From Nitrospinota bacterium (GTDB lineage Bacteria > Nitrospinota_A > UBA7883 > JACRLM01): a DNA stretch of 64,000 nucleotides. The notes below the pieces were generated by a model that was given only the letters and a program-made list of their open reading frames with translations, was not told the DNA's origin and did no database searches. The DNA is taken from positions 1,861,015-1,925,014 of the forward strand of contig JACQXA010000004.1 of the NCBI GenBank assembly GCA_016208975.1, read 5' to 3'. A program made the translations under genes and the position numbers. This document shows, in pieces, positions 1-8,445 of this stretch (its first letter is position 1; every line of letters begins with the position of its first letter).

Positions 1-646
1 CCCGCATGATTACCGAAAACTCGGCGGAAAGGGGGCCCTCGCCGGAATCGTTGGAAGCGGCGACCCTGTAAAAATAGGGCGTGCCCGTAGTCAACCCGGT
101 GTGGGTGGTGGAGGTGGAAGTGAGGGACGAAATGCGGTTGTCCAAAGCGGTCACCCCGCCGGTGTTGTTCCAGTAAATGTTGTATGTCGTGGCCCTGTCA
201 ACGGAGTCCCAACTCAACGTGACCTGCCCAGCGATGGAGGAAAGGCTTAACCGGGAAAGGGCGTCCGGAACCGGAACCCTGGGCGTGGCGGACACTATGG
301 CTGAGACCTCGCTTTCCCCTTCCGGGTACATGGCGGTGACCGCGAAATAGTAAACCGTGTTATTGGCAAGGCCCGTGATGGAATACGAATTCCCGGCTAT
401 CCCCGCCAGCCTGCTGGAGGATTTTGTCACGTCTGAAGCCAGGCTCCAGTAAACGTTGTATGAAGTGGCTCCTGTCATGGTGTCCCAATTAAGGGTTATC
501 TGGCTGTCCCCTTCGGCGACTGTGACAGTTGTTGGGACTGGAAGGGAAGGGCCAGCGCTGTCCGACCCGGAAGAACCAGAGCCGCTACACCCGGACAATA
601 AGGCCACAACGCCCAAAACCGTGATAAACCCCAACGCTCTTTTCAT
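1..646 (-). CDS. Fibronectin type III domain lipoprotein (3' end outside window)
   Basis: Translating the minus strand from the ATG at 646 gives an open frame that runs off the window edge (215 codons seen). The N-terminus MKRALGFITV... is a lipoprotein signal peptide with lipobox LLSGC, followed by a Ser/Gly-rich linker. Then come two fibronectin type III-like repeats of about 90 residues, each with the pattern TLNWD/TLSWD...YNVYW/YNIYW...YYFAVTA/YFYRVAA. Such proteins are anchored to the cell envelope and are often adhesive or act as modules beside surface enzymes. The C-terminal part is not visible, so no enzymatic role can be assigned. A ribosome site (GAAGGGTAAAG) lies just before the ATG. 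Seen: signal, lipobox, FN3-like repeats. Inferred: surface exposure. Confidence 0.8.
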   Translation of the reverse strand, partial: MKRALGFITVLGVVALLSGCSGSGSSGSDSAGPSLPVPTTVTVAEGDSQITLNWDTMTGATSYNVYWSLASDVTKSSSRLAGIAGNSYSITGLANNTVYYFAVTAMYPEGESEVSAIVSATPRVPVPDALSRLSLSSIAGQVTLSWDSVDRATTYNIYWNNTGGVTALDNRISSLTSTSTTHTGLTTGTPYFYRVAASNDSGEGPLSAEFSVIMR

Positions 647-790
647 CTTTACCCTTCTATATTTGTTAACAGGCTAAAGCCCTGGATGGAGCCGGAAAAC
701 TCCCGATTAGCAGGCATTGTAAAGGAAATAGCCATGGTATGCGCAAAAAAAATGCTTCTTTTGACCAAAGCCTTAATCCACGGGAACGGG

Positions 791-829
791 AATAAAAAAC
801 AGGCCCGGGTGGGCTTCCGGGCCTGTTTT
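791..829 (-). terminator. Intrinsic terminator after the small heat-shock gene
   Basis: A perfect 13-bp stem (796-808 paired with 817-829, AAAACAGGCCCGG and its complement) with an 8-nt loop. Read on the minus strand it ends in a run of six T. It lies downstream of the heat-shock gene and upstream of the lipoprotein gene, so it separates the two transcripts. Confidence 0.85.
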
Positions 830-878
830 AAGCTAACGCCGAGGCAAGGGGAGAAACCTGGCGCAACGTCCTTTACGT

Positions 879-1313
879 CTATTCGATGCTTATCTTTTTG
901 GGAAGGGCTTTACCGGTTTTCGGCACAGTTACCGACAGCACCCCGTCCTTGCAGGTGGCGGAGATCTTCTCCTGATCCACATCGGAGAACCGGAGCGACC
1001 GGGTGAAAGCGCCGTACCGCCGTTCAACCCTGTGGGTTTTCTCTGTCCTCTCCTCTTCCTCCTGTTTCTTTTCGCCGGAGATGGTGAGGATGGAGTTTTC
1101 GAACTCCACCTTGATGTCCTCCTTGCTCATGCCCGGCGCCTCCAGCCGTACCTTGTATTCCTTGTCTGTCTCTGCCACGTCCATGGCGGGCATATAGATA
1201 GCTTCGGACTGGATCAGCGAAGAAGGCCACAACTCGTTAAAAAGGGACAGGGAAGCAAATGGGTCGAAATCGGCCAAAGGATGTTCGCTTCTGTTCATTC
1301 TGGTCAGCAACAT
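879..1313 (-). CDS. Hsp20/alpha-crystallin family small heat-shock protein
   Basis: A 144-residue ATP-independent chaperone that would bind unfolding proteins and hold them for refolding. The alpha-crystallin domain spans about residues 40-140: it opens with MPAMDVAETDKEYKVRLEAP, contains the typical L-x-G-region strand ILTISGEK, and closes with KDGVLSVTVPK followed by the C-terminal KKISIE, an I-x-I anchoring motif. An upstream in-frame ATG at 1370 exists, but the ATG at 1313 has a near-perfect AAAGGAGGTT site 7 nt ahead, and the longer start would overlap the downstream promoter. The gene is monocistronic, with two promoter-like sequences upstream and a terminator downstream. Length and motifs match the family well. 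Confidence 0.93.
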   Translation of the reverse strand: MLLTRMNRSEHPLADFDPFASLSLFNELWPSSLIQSEAIYMPAMDVAETDKEYKVRLEAPGMSKEDIKVEFENSILTISGEKKQEEEERTEKTHRVERRYGAFTRSLRFSDVDQEKISATCKDGVLSVTVPKTGKALPKKISIE

Positions 1314-1355
1314 GGCGGATAACCTCCTTTCAACAACGTTGACTTTCCTGTTGTC

Positions 1356-1384
1356 CAGATAAAACCGCATCGCCGGTTAGTCAA
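1356..1384 (-). promoter_or_regulatory. Proximal sigma70-type promoter of the heat-shock gene
   Basis: On the minus strand TTGACT (1379-1384), a 17-bp spacer and TATCTG (1356-1361). The predicted start lies about 35 nt before the chosen ATG. It is the proximal member of a tandem pair with similar spacer sequence. Confidence 0.5.
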
Positions 1385-1411
1385 GCCGGGCGGTTTTCGT
1401 CTTCGTGGTGG

Positions 1412-1440
1412 GATATAAAACCGCGATTACCGGGTGTCAA
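1412..1440 (-). promoter_or_regulatory. Distal sigma70-type promoter of the heat-shock gene
   Basis: On the minus strand a perfect TTGACA (1435-1440), 17-bp spacer, and TATATC (1412-1417). The sequence before the -10 (CGGTTTTATAT) resembles that of the proximal promoter (CGGTTTTATCT), as if duplicated. Confidence 0.6.
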
Positions 1441-1497
1441 GGCGGCGATAGTTTAAAAGAGGCCAGCGGCCAATAATGAATAAAAAGCCGCTTTTGG

Positions 1498-1526
1498 TTG
1501 ACCGTCCGCTGAAGGGTGGCAATAAT
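1498..1526 (+). promoter_or_regulatory. Promoter of the TPR-aroQ-pepQ operon
   Basis: TTGACC (1498-1503), 17-bp spacer, AATAAT (1521-1526). The predicted transcript start near 1533 leaves almost no leader for a GTG start at 1538, which supports the ATG at 1559 as the real start of the first gene. Confidence 0.55.
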
Positions 1527-1558
1527 TAAGGGGATAGGTGGAATTTCACGGGGAGAGC

Positions 1559-2455
1559 ATGGCCGAAACCGGGGCGGGGCGCTGGAAAGGGAGCCTTGAG
1601 TATTGGGAGAAACTTGCGGGTGTTTATGCCTCGCGGTACAAAAAGAACCCGTATTCATATATGTATGTACCCCTGGCGGACGCTCTGGTGAACGCTGGCC
1701 GGTCCTCGGAGGCTGTGGACACGCTGGAGTCCGGGCTTGCGGCATTGCCCAACAGCCGGGCGGGGAAGATAATGCTGGCCGGTCTCAAGTACGCGTCGGG
1801 CGAACATGGGCAGGCGAGAGCCATTCTTGAGGACGTGGTGGAACAATGGCCGGACTCCTCCGCCGCCGTAAAACTGCTATGCTCCATTTACGAAGATGAA
1901 GGGAGGCTTGAGCAGGCCGCCCGCATATCTTCAGCGTTGTCGAATTATTACCCGGACGTTCCTGCGGTACAGCGGTTAGCGGGGAAATACGAGGCCATCG
2001 CAAAGCTTGATCGTCCGGCGGCTATTGAGGACTATTTTATAGAGACGCCTGTTGTGGCTTCCTCGCAAGCCCCGGTCAAGCAGGACAAGCTTCCGGAGCC
2101 GGAACCGGCGCCCATGATTGAGCCGGAGACGGATATCCCAGGCGATGTAATAGTCGAGCCGGAAGCGGTTGAAGAAAAGGTGGATTCCATTCCGGTTTCC
2201 GTCCTGGCGGATGAGTTTGAGGATATAGACGCGGACGAAGTATTCGCGGAACTGGAAGCGTTGGAACAAGGGGACGCGGAAGTGGACGGCCCTCCGCTGG
2301 AAGTTTTGGATAATCAGCCTCCGCAGGCTCCGGTGGAAGCGGCCTTGGAACAAGGGCCGGGAAACCAGATGGCCCTTTTTAGACTGGAGAATATCTTGAC
2401 CAGCATATCGAAAAAGAAAACCGCCGGAACAGGCAAGGGGAAAACCAATGGCTAA
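1559..2455 (+). CDS. Tetratricopeptide-repeat protein
   Basis: A 298-residue protein. The first half has TPR-like helix pairs (Y-x-PLADALVNAGRSSEA, SGLAALPNSRAGKIMLAGLKYASGEHGQA, LLCSIYEDEGRLEQA), each with the usual A/G/Y spacing. The second half, from about residue 160, is acidic and Pro-rich (many EPE and PEAVEE stretches) and probably disordered. TPR proteins act as scaffolds; no partner can be named from sequence. An in-frame GTG at 1538 would add seven residues, but the promoter position and the GGGGAGAGC before 1559 favour the ATG. It overlaps aroQ by 8 bp, so the two are translationally coupled. No signal peptide or membrane segment is visible. Seen: TPRs and acidic tail; function unknown. 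Confidence 0.75.
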   Translation: MAETGAGRWKGSLEYWEKLAGVYASRYKKNPYSYMYVPLADALVNAGRSSEAVDTLESGLAALPNSRAGKIMLAGLKYASGEHGQARAILEDVVEQWPDSSAAVKLLCSIYEDEGRLEQAARISSALSNYYPDVPAVQRLAGKYEAIAKLDRPAAIEDYFIETPVVASSQAPVKQDKLPEPEPAPMIEPETDIPGDVIVEPEAVEEKVDSIPVSVLADEFEDIDADEVFAELEALEQGDAEVDGPPLEVLDNQPPQAPVEAALEQGPGNQMALFRLENILTSISKKKTAGTGKGKTNG

Positions 2456-2879
2456 AAGAGCGCTGATAATTCACGGCCCAAACCTGAACATGCTGGGCAA
2501 AAGGGAACCATCAATTTACGGAGACATGGATTTTGACGGGCTCAACAAGCTTATCGGGGAAGAGGCCGGGCGGCTCGGGCTTGCTGTGGTAATCCGGCAA
2601 TCCAACCATGAGGGGGAAATTGTGGACATGATCCAGAAAGCCCCCGCCGAGGCCGATTGCATAATAATAAATCCAGGAGCTTACACCCACACATCGGTGG
2701 CCATCCGGGACGCTCTTCTGGCCGCTGGCCTGCCGGTTATTGAGACGCATCTTTCCAACATCTTCAAACGGGAGCCTTTTCGCCATCACTCCTATGTGAC
2801 GGATGTGGCCGTAGGGGCGGTGCTGGGGTTCGGCCCGCAAAGTTATGTGTTAGCCCTGCGCGCCGCGGCGGGCTTGTAA
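2448..2879 (+). CDS. aroQ: Type II 3-dehydroquinate dehydratase
   Basis: A 143-residue cytoplasmic enzyme of the shikimate pathway, converting 3-dehydroquinate to 3-dehydroshikimate; the family forms dodecamers. The sequence begins with the family signature IHGPNLNMLGKREPSIYG, which contains the catalytic loop Arg and Tyr. It continues with QSNHEGEIVDMI, IINPGAYTHTSVAIRDAL and IETHLSNIFKREPFRHHSY, which carry the substrate-binding Asn and catalytic His. Length equals the family norm. It overlaps the TPR gene by 8 bp and is 18 nt from the aminopeptidase gene, so all three are probably co-transcribed. aroA (45.8-47.1 kb) is the other shikimate gene in the window. Confidence 0.97.
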   Translation: MAKRALIIHGPNLNMLGKREPSIYGDMDFDGLNKLIGEEAGRLGLAVVIRQSNHEGEIVDMIQKAPAEADCIIINPGAYTHTSVAIRDALLAAGLPVIETHLSNIFKREPFRHHSYVTDVAVGAVLGFGPQSYVLALRAAAGL

Positions 2880-2897
2880 GTATCAGGGGCTTGGAAA

Positions 2898-4001
2898 ATG
2901 ATAATAGAAGACCGGGATAAGTTCGCCCCTTACCTGGAGGCGCGCCGGGAAAAACTTCTGGCTCTTATGGAGAAAGAGGATGTCCCCGCGCTGGTGGTCA
3001 CCCATTTGCCCAACGTGCGCTACCTCTCAGGTTTCTCCGGCACCGCGGGGACCTTGCTGGCGATGGATGGGCAATTTTATTTCTTTACCGATTTCCGGTA
3101 CATGTCCCAGGCCAGGGAGCAGGTAAGCCCTCTGCCAATCATTGAAAGCAAGGACCTTAACGCCGACCTGGCCCGAACACTTTCTTCAGGGAAAGCGCCC
3201 ACTCTCCATTTCGAGGCGGACCATCTGGCATGGTCCAAAGCGGAGGAGATGAAAAGCTCTTTTAAGGATGCGGCGTTAAAACCGTCAAAAGGGCTTGTGG
3301 AGCGTCTCAGGCTAATAAAAGACGAAGCGGAAGTGGAGGCTTTGCAGGCCATTGTGGACATGCAGGCCAGGGTGTTCCCCCATGCCCTCCGGCTCATCAG
3401 GCCCGGCGCCAAAGAGCGGGATATCGCCGTGGAGCTGGAGCATTTGTTAAGACAGGAGGGCGCCGAGGGGCCCGCGTTCGATTTTATCGTGGCTTCTGGC
3501 TGGCGCGGCGCCATGCCGCACGGTGTGGCTTCTGAAAAGACACTGTCGGCCGGAGAGCTTGTAACGGTGGACTGGGGCGCCAAAGCCTGGGGCTATCATT
3601 CGGACAATACCCGCACCATGGCTCTCGGCAAGGTGGACAAGGAGCTGGAGGAGATTTACCGGATAACGCTGGAGGCCAACCAGGCGGCGCTGGATTCCAT
3701 CCGGCCCGGCGTGAGCGTAAAAGCGGTGGACGCTGTAGCCCGGGATATCATAACCAAAGCAGGGTACGGCCCGAACTTCGGCCATGGCACGGGGCATGGG
3801 GTGGGGCTTGCAATCCATGAGCGTCCCCCGGTTTCCTGGCGGGAGGACATTCCGGTGGAAACCGGCATGGTATTCACGGTGGAGCCCGGCATTTACATCC
3901 CCGGCAAAGGAGGGGTAAGAATCGAGGATATGGCGTTGGCCACACCGGAAGGAGCCCGGGTTTTAAGCCAATCCATCCCGAAACATTTTATTTCCATTTA
4001 A
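2898..4001 (+). CDS. Xaa-Pro aminopeptidase family (M24) metallopeptidase
   Basis: A 367-residue peptidase predicted to release N-terminal residues ahead of proline or to cleave Xaa-Pro dipeptides. It has the two-part M24 layout: an N-terminal creatinase-like domain (residues 1-130, with LPNVRYLSGFSGTAGTLL) and a C-terminal pita-bread domain. All five metal ligands are in recognisable contexts: VDWGAKAWGYHSDNTRT (two Asp), GTGHGVGLAIHE (His), FTVEPGIY (Glu) and GVRIEDM (Glu). It is third in the operon after aroQ; aroQ-peptidase is a common bacterial gene order, often followed by efp, which is absent here. Cytoplasmic, no signal peptide. Aminopeptidase P versus prolidase cannot be decided from sequence alone. 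Confidence 0.92.
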   Translation: MIIEDRDKFAPYLEARREKLLALMEKEDVPALVVTHLPNVRYLSGFSGTAGTLLAMDGQFYFFTDFRYMSQAREQVSPLPIIESKDLNADLARTLSSGKAPTLHFEADHLAWSKAEEMKSSFKDAALKPSKGLVERLRLIKDEAEVEALQAIVDMQARVFPHALRLIRPGAKERDIAVELEHLLRQEGAEGPAFDFIVASGWRGAMPHGVASEKTLSAGELVTVDWGAKAWGYHSDNTRTMALGKVDKELEEIYRITLEANQAALDSIRPGVSVKAVDAVARDIITKAGYGPNFGHGTGHGVGLAIHERPPVSWREDIPVETGMVFTVEPGIYIPGKGGVRIEDMALATPEGARVLSQSIPKHFISI

Positions 4002-4152
4002 AATTGCCACTACACCAGCAAACATAAGGATTTAGATGCGGAATGATGGTAAAATCATCCGTGCTTAAAAAGCTTCACCGCTGTATCGCCACGGCGTTCC
4101 GGCTTGGGCGGGCGGAGTATGGTTCTGGCTTTAATTCAGAGGATGATAAGCG

Positions 4153-6993
4153 TTGACATCCAACGGAATGCGGGAACTTCTGGAGACACTGCTGGAGATT
4201 TCCTCCGCGGTGACATCCCTCAACCCCGATTTGACCGATAAAAAAACCATCTCCGATGTAATGCTTGCCCTGGAGAAAATCGCGCCGGATATCCGTTCGT
4301 CCGCTTCTCCCAAAGTAGCCCGTCTTGCGGACGCCCTTACGGTGTTATACGAAAAGTTCCTAATGGAAACCATCCCCGACGGAGGGCCGGGCATTGAATG
4401 TACCAAAAACGGGGTTATCACCATTCAGGCGGCGCTAAAAGGGGAAAAACAACCCCAACAGGCAGACGCCGAATCGGACCAGATAGTAAACGTTTTGTCT
4501 GAATTTTACGGAATCAACCCGCCACCCGCCGCGCCTTCCAAGCCAGCAGGCCACGCTGAAAAGGAGGAGGAGCTTTCCGCTTCCGAAGGGGGTGAGGGGT
4601 CCGGGGAAGAAGACCTTTTCGCAGGCTTTGACATGGAGCCCAAGGAACTCCCTGAGGAAGCCCCATCGGCCCCGGCGGACCCTATCCGCCAAAGGCTGGA
4701 TAAAGTAGCCTCCGGCGTTACCATGCTGGAGCCGGACCTTGGGGACAAGAAGGCCGTTGCGGACATCCTGGTGGAGATGGAATCGCTGACGACGGAGCTC
4801 AAGGGCGGCGGATATGACGAAGCGGTGTGCGGCCTGGCGGCCTCCGTGGGGAGAATATACGAGAAAGCCCTGCTGGAAGGGCTTGACGAAGGGCAGAAGG
4901 CCATAAACCTTTCAACCAGCGGCATCAAAGCCCTTCTTGCCGCGCTGGAAAAAATAGAGACCAGCGGCGAAGTTGCCAGGGAAGCCTTGCGCATTTCCGG
5001 GGACATTGCCGGTTTTCTTGGCGGCCCGCAAGCCGCTCCAACGGCGCAACCTGCTCCTGCGGCGCCAGAACCGCCCAAGACCGCGCCCCCGCCTCCTCAG
5101 CCATCCCCAGCGGCCAAACCCGTTGAGAAAATCGGCCCGGTGACACCGGCCGGGGTGGACACGGTGAAAGTGGCCAGTGACGACGACCTCCTGCTTTACA
5201 CCGAGTTTGTGGCCGAGGCGCAGGAGACGGTGGCCAATGTGGAGAACGACCTGCTGGAGCTTGAGGCAAGCCCCGAGAGCGATGAAATAGTAAACAACCT
5301 TTTCCGCGCCATCCACAGTTTGAAAGGCGCGGCCGGGTTCCTTGGGATAAACACCATAAACGTGCTGTGCCATGAGGCCGAATCGCTCATGGACAGGCTT
5401 CGCAAGAAGACAGCCTATTGCACACAGGAAATGATAGACGCGTTCCTTAAAACCGCCGATGTCATAAAGTTGGTGAATGAGGGGCTTTCTTCCAGTTGCC
5501 AGAAAGCCAAGGGCTCCATGCCCGACGCGTCGCTGGATATCCCCCGATATGAGATAAGCGGTTTGTTGAGAGTGCTTTCGGCCCTTACCCAGCGCAAGCA
5601 GGAGGCCGCGCCGCCGCCCCCCTCGCCGGAAGAGGGAATGACTGGGGAACAGGTTGAGGCCGAAAAGCTTGGCGACATACTGGTCCATAAACACGCCATA
5701 TCACCGGAGCAGTTGGAAGAGGCCCTCCACAGCCAGAAACCCCTGGGCGAAATTCTCGTGCACATGGGCGCCGTGGACGAAAAAGCCCTGGGCGAAGCGT
5801 TGCACGAGCAGGAGGAGAAACGCAAGAAGGCCGTTGTCACCGCCTTAAAAGTGGATACCGAAAAGCTCGACAGCCTGCTGGAGCTGGTGGGGGAACTGGT
5901 GATCTCCCAGTCCATCGTGGCGCAAGACCGGGTTCTGCAGGAGGAAGCAAACCGGGCGTTCCAGAAGAACGTGCTGAACCTGGGGAAGATAACCAAGAAC
6001 ATCCAGGACCACGTGATGGGCCTGCGCATGGTACAGCTAAAGCAGACGTTCCAGAAGATGAGCAGGCTTATCCGTGACCTTTCCAAAAAGATGGGCAAGC
6101 AGGTGGCTTTCCATCTTTCCGGGGAGGAGACGGAAATAGACAAGACCATCATAGAGGAACTCAACGATCCTCTGGTCCATCTTCTCCGCAACTCCATGGA
6201 CCATGGGGTGGAGGCCCCGGAGGACCGGCGGGCCGCGGGCAAAAGCGGGGTTGGGAACGTTTGGCTGTCTGCTTACCACCGGGGCGGAAACGTTTACATC
6301 GAGGTGAAGGACGACGGCAAAGGGCTGGACAAGGACAGGATACTTAAAAAAGCCGCGGAGAAAGGGCTTGTCAAGGATGGCATGGAGCTTTCGGAGCCGG
6401 AAATTTTCAACCTGGTTTTCCTTCCCGGTTTCTCCACCGCCGCAAAGGTGACCGACGTATCCGGCCGGGGCGTGGGGATGGACGTGGTGCGCTCCAACAT
6501 AGACAAGATGGGCGGCAAGGTGGAGATTACGAGCAAGCCCGGCTCCGGCTCCACATTCACAATAAAGCTCCCGCTTACCATGGCCATTGTGGACGGGATG
6601 ATCGTAAGGATCGGGGGGGAGCGGTTCATCATCCCCACCGTGTCCATCCGGGAATCCATCCGGCCCAGGCTGGAGGAGATATCCACCGTGAGGCGGGAGG
6701 GGGAGATGATAAACATCCGGGGCAGGCTGTTGCCCCTAATACGGCTCCACAACATTCTGAAGGTGAAAGACGCCCAGTGCATGAACCCGTGGGAGGGGCT
6801 GGTGATCATAGTGGAAAGCGACGAGAAGGAATACGGCCTGATGGTGGACGACCTTTTGGGCCAGCAACAGGTGGTTATTAAAAGCCTTGGCAGAAGGTTC
6901 AAAGGGCTTCCGGGCATATCCGGGGGGACAATTTTGGGCGATGGGCGCGTGGGGCTGATACTGGACGTTTCCGGCGTCATCGGGATGAACTGA
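4153..6993 (+). CDS. cheA: CheA-type hybrid-length histidine kinase with MshEN-like motif
   Basis: A 946-residue chemotaxis kinase, much longer than E. coli CheA (about 650). Order: two copies of a helical segment of about 90 residues (roughly 7-95 and 180-270) that share LNPDL/LEPDL, DKKTISDV/DKKAVADI and LYEKFL/IYEKAL; a Pro/Ala-rich linker (290-335); an HPT domain with phospho-accepting His388 (AIHSLKGAAGF); a tandem KLGDILV...ALHSQ / PLGEILV...ALHEQ motif (505-553) like MshEN; dimerisation helices (from 565, LDSLLELVGELV); the HATPase domain (HLLRNSMDHG, DDGKGLD, GRGVGMDVV); and a CheW-like domain to the C-terminus. No receiver is fused. The TTG start has GAGGATG upstream. It heads the chemosensory operon. 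Confidence 0.95.
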   Translation: MTSNGMRELLETLLEISSAVTSLNPDLTDKKTISDVMLALEKIAPDIRSSASPKVARLADALTVLYEKFLMETIPDGGPGIECTKNGVITIQAALKGEKQPQQADAESDQIVNVLSEFYGINPPPAAPSKPAGHAEKEEELSASEGGEGSGEEDLFAGFDMEPKELPEEAPSAPADPIRQRLDKVASGVTMLEPDLGDKKAVADILVEMESLTTELKGGGYDEAVCGLAASVGRIYEKALLEGLDEGQKAINLSTSGIKALLAALEKIETSGEVAREALRISGDIAGFLGGPQAAPTAQPAPAAPEPPKTAPPPPQPSPAAKPVEKIGPVTPAGVDTVKVASDDDLLLYTEFVAEAQETVANVENDLLELEASPESDEIVNNLFRAIHSLKGAAGFLGINTINVLCHEAESLMDRLRKKTAYCTQEMIDAFLKTADVIKLVNEGLSSSCQKAKGSMPDASLDIPRYEISGLLRVLSALTQRKQEAAPPPPSPEEGMTGEQVEAEKLGDILVHKHAISPEQLEEALHSQKPLGEILVHMGAVDEKALGEALHEQEEKRKKAVVTALKVDTEKLDSLLELVGELVISQSIVAQDRVLQEEANRAFQKNVLNLGKITKNIQDHVMGLRMVQLKQTFQKMSRLIRDLSKKMGKQVAFHLSGEETEIDKTIIEELNDPLVHLLRNSMDHGVEAPEDRRAAGKSGVGNVWLSAYHRGGNVYIEVKDDGKGLDKDRILKKAAEKGLVKDGMELSEPEIFNLVFLPGFSTAAKVTDVSGRGVGMDVVRSNIDKMGGKVEITSKPGSGSTFTIKLPLTMAIVDGMIVRIGGERFIIPTVSIRESIRPRLEEISTVRREGEMINIRGRLLPLIRLHNILKVKDAQCMNPWEGLVIIVESDEKEYGLMVDDLLGQQQVVIKSLGRRFKGLPGISGGTILGDGRVGLILDVSGVIGMN

Positions 6994-7059
6994 CATCGCG
7001 GCGCAGGATTGCCTGAAGTTGCTATAATTTGAAAACCAAATTAATAGGTTTTGAAGATA

Positions 7060-7485
7060 ATGTCCATTAATGTACTCATAGTGGATGACGAAGAGGGGAT
7101 ACGCAAATCCCTTACAGCCTACCTTAAAATGGAAGGCTACTCGGTGGACTCCGCCGAAAACGGCAAGGACGCCCTTGAAAAGCTGAAAAGCTCCAAATAC
7201 AACATAGTCCTGCTGGACATAAACATGCCTGAGATGGACGGGCTGGAGACGCTTCAGAGGGCCAAGGCGGTGGATTTTTCGATCCAGGTGATCATGATGA
7301 CCGCCTACTCGACGTTTGAGAAAACAATGAAGTCGCTGGAGTTCGGCGCGTCGGATTATATTTTAAAGCCGTTCGACGACCTTACGGAGATTCTGCGTCT
7401 GGTGAGGCTGTCCGAGGAGAAGCTGGAGCGGTGGCGCAAGAACATGAGCGCAACCATCATAAAACAGAGGAAAGAGAGCATTTAG
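7060..7485 (+). CDS. Single-domain response regulator (CheY-like)
   Basis: A 141-residue receiver protein. It shows the acidic pair VDDEEG, the phospho-acceptor Asp in VLLDINMPEMDG, the Thr in MMTAY and the Lys in ILKPFDD. After the receiver fold there is a short charged helix (EEKLERWRKNM) that recurs in the second receiver of this locus, so the two are probably paralogs. It follows the first CheA and precedes CheR; it is the likely phosphate acceptor of that kinase. A TTG at 7051 is an alternative start, but the ATG at 7060 places the first strand at the normal distance. No DNA-binding domain is present, so the output is protein-protein interaction. Confidence 0.92.
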   Translation: MSINVLIVDDEEGIRKSLTAYLKMEGYSVDSAENGKDALEKLKSSKYNIVLLDINMPEMDGLETLQRAKAVDFSIQVIMMTAYSTFEKTMKSLEFGASDYILKPFDDLTEILRLVRLSEEKLERWRKNMSATIIKQRKESI

Positions 7486-7567
7486 TTCCGGTGAGAGGGG
7501 CTGACGTTTTATTTCGCCAGAAATGTGACTTGGGTTATGAGCGCCCGTTACGCGCTACGAGAGGGAA

Positions 7568-8440
7568 ATGCCGGTAAACGCTGACACTTTGGCCTACGGG
7601 CCCCTGGACCTGTCGGACAGGGAGTTTGAGATGTTCCGTGCGCTCATCTTCGAGAAGAGCGGCATAAATCTCAACGAGGGGAAGAAAGAGCTGGTGCGCA
7701 CAAGGCTTGGCGGCCGCCTGCGCAAGGGAGGGTTCCGCTCCTTCATGGAGTATTATAAATACGTCACCCAGGACGTAAGCGAGAGCGAGCTTGTCACCCT
7801 GCTGGACGCGATTTCCACAAACCTCACAAGCTTTTTCCGGGAGGCCAACCATTTCAACTATCTTAAAAAGAATGTCCTGCCGGATGTCCTGCTAAGAAAG
7901 AAAACAGACCCGTTAAAAGAGATCCGCGCCTGGAGCGCAGGCTGTTCGACGGGGGAGGAGCCTTACTCCATCTCGTTTATCCTGCTGGAGACGCTGGAGA
8001 GCATGCCTTCCATGGACGTAAAGCTCCTGGCCACGGACCTTTCCACCAAAGTGCTAGCCAAAGCCGCCCGGGGTATATACACCGCCGAACAGGTCAAGTC
8101 GGTGCCTAAAGAGCTTCTACCCCGGTATTTCGATATCGAACACATCAACGATGAGAAGTTCTACAGGGTGGGGCAGAAAGCGCGGGGTATCGTGCAGTTC
8201 AAGCGTTTCAACCTGATGACGCCCACTTTCCCGTTCAAGCGCAAGTTCGACTTCATATTCTGCCGGAACGTGATGATCTATTTCGACAAGCCGACCCAGC
8301 AGACGCTGATAAACAAGTTTTACAACGCGCTGGCTCCGGGCGGCCATCTTTTAATCGGCCATTCGGAAAGCCTGACGGGCGTGCAACACCGGTTCAAGTA
8401 CGTCCAGCCCACCATATACAGAAAACAAGAACAGCAGTGA
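7568..8440 (+). CDS. cheR: Chemoreceptor glutamate methyltransferase
   Basis: A 290-residue S-adenosylmethionine-dependent enzyme that methylates glutamates of chemoreceptors and so raises kinase activity during adaptation. The N-terminal helical domain (about 10-85) has SGINLNEGKKELVRTRLGGR. The methyltransferase fold carries the SAM-binding motif WSAGCSTGEEPYSI and, near the end, FDFIFCRNVMIYFDKPTQQ, both diagnostic of CheR. There is no C-terminal TPR or receptor-tether domain. The ATG at 7568 has GAGAGGGA upstream. The stop overlaps the GTG/ATG region of the next receiver, so the two are coupled. The partner esterase CheB lies 3.4 kb downstream and the receptor is at 13.3-15.3 kb. Confidence 0.95.
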   Translation: MPVNADTLAYGPLDLSDREFEMFRALIFEKSGINLNEGKKELVRTRLGGRLRKGGFRSFMEYYKYVTQDVSESELVTLLDAISTNLTSFFREANHFNYLKKNVLPDVLLRKKTDPLKEIRAWSAGCSTGEEPYSISFILLETLESMPSMDVKLLATDLSTKVLAKAARGIYTAEQVKSVPKELLPRYFDIEHINDEKFYRVGQKARGIVQFKRFNLMTPTFPFKRKFDFIFCRNVMIYFDKPTQQTLINKFYNALAPGGHLLIGHSESLTGVQHRFKYVQPTIYRKQEQQ

Positions 8441-8445
8441 CAGTG

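Noticed and set aside
1538-1558. GTG start of the TPR protein
   Set aside because: Only about five bases from the predicted transcript start and without a usable ribosome site; the ATG at 1559 is better placed.
3784-3812. sigma54-like TGGCAC element
   Set aside because: It is inside the aminopeptidase gene and the downstream TTGCA is at the wrong distance.
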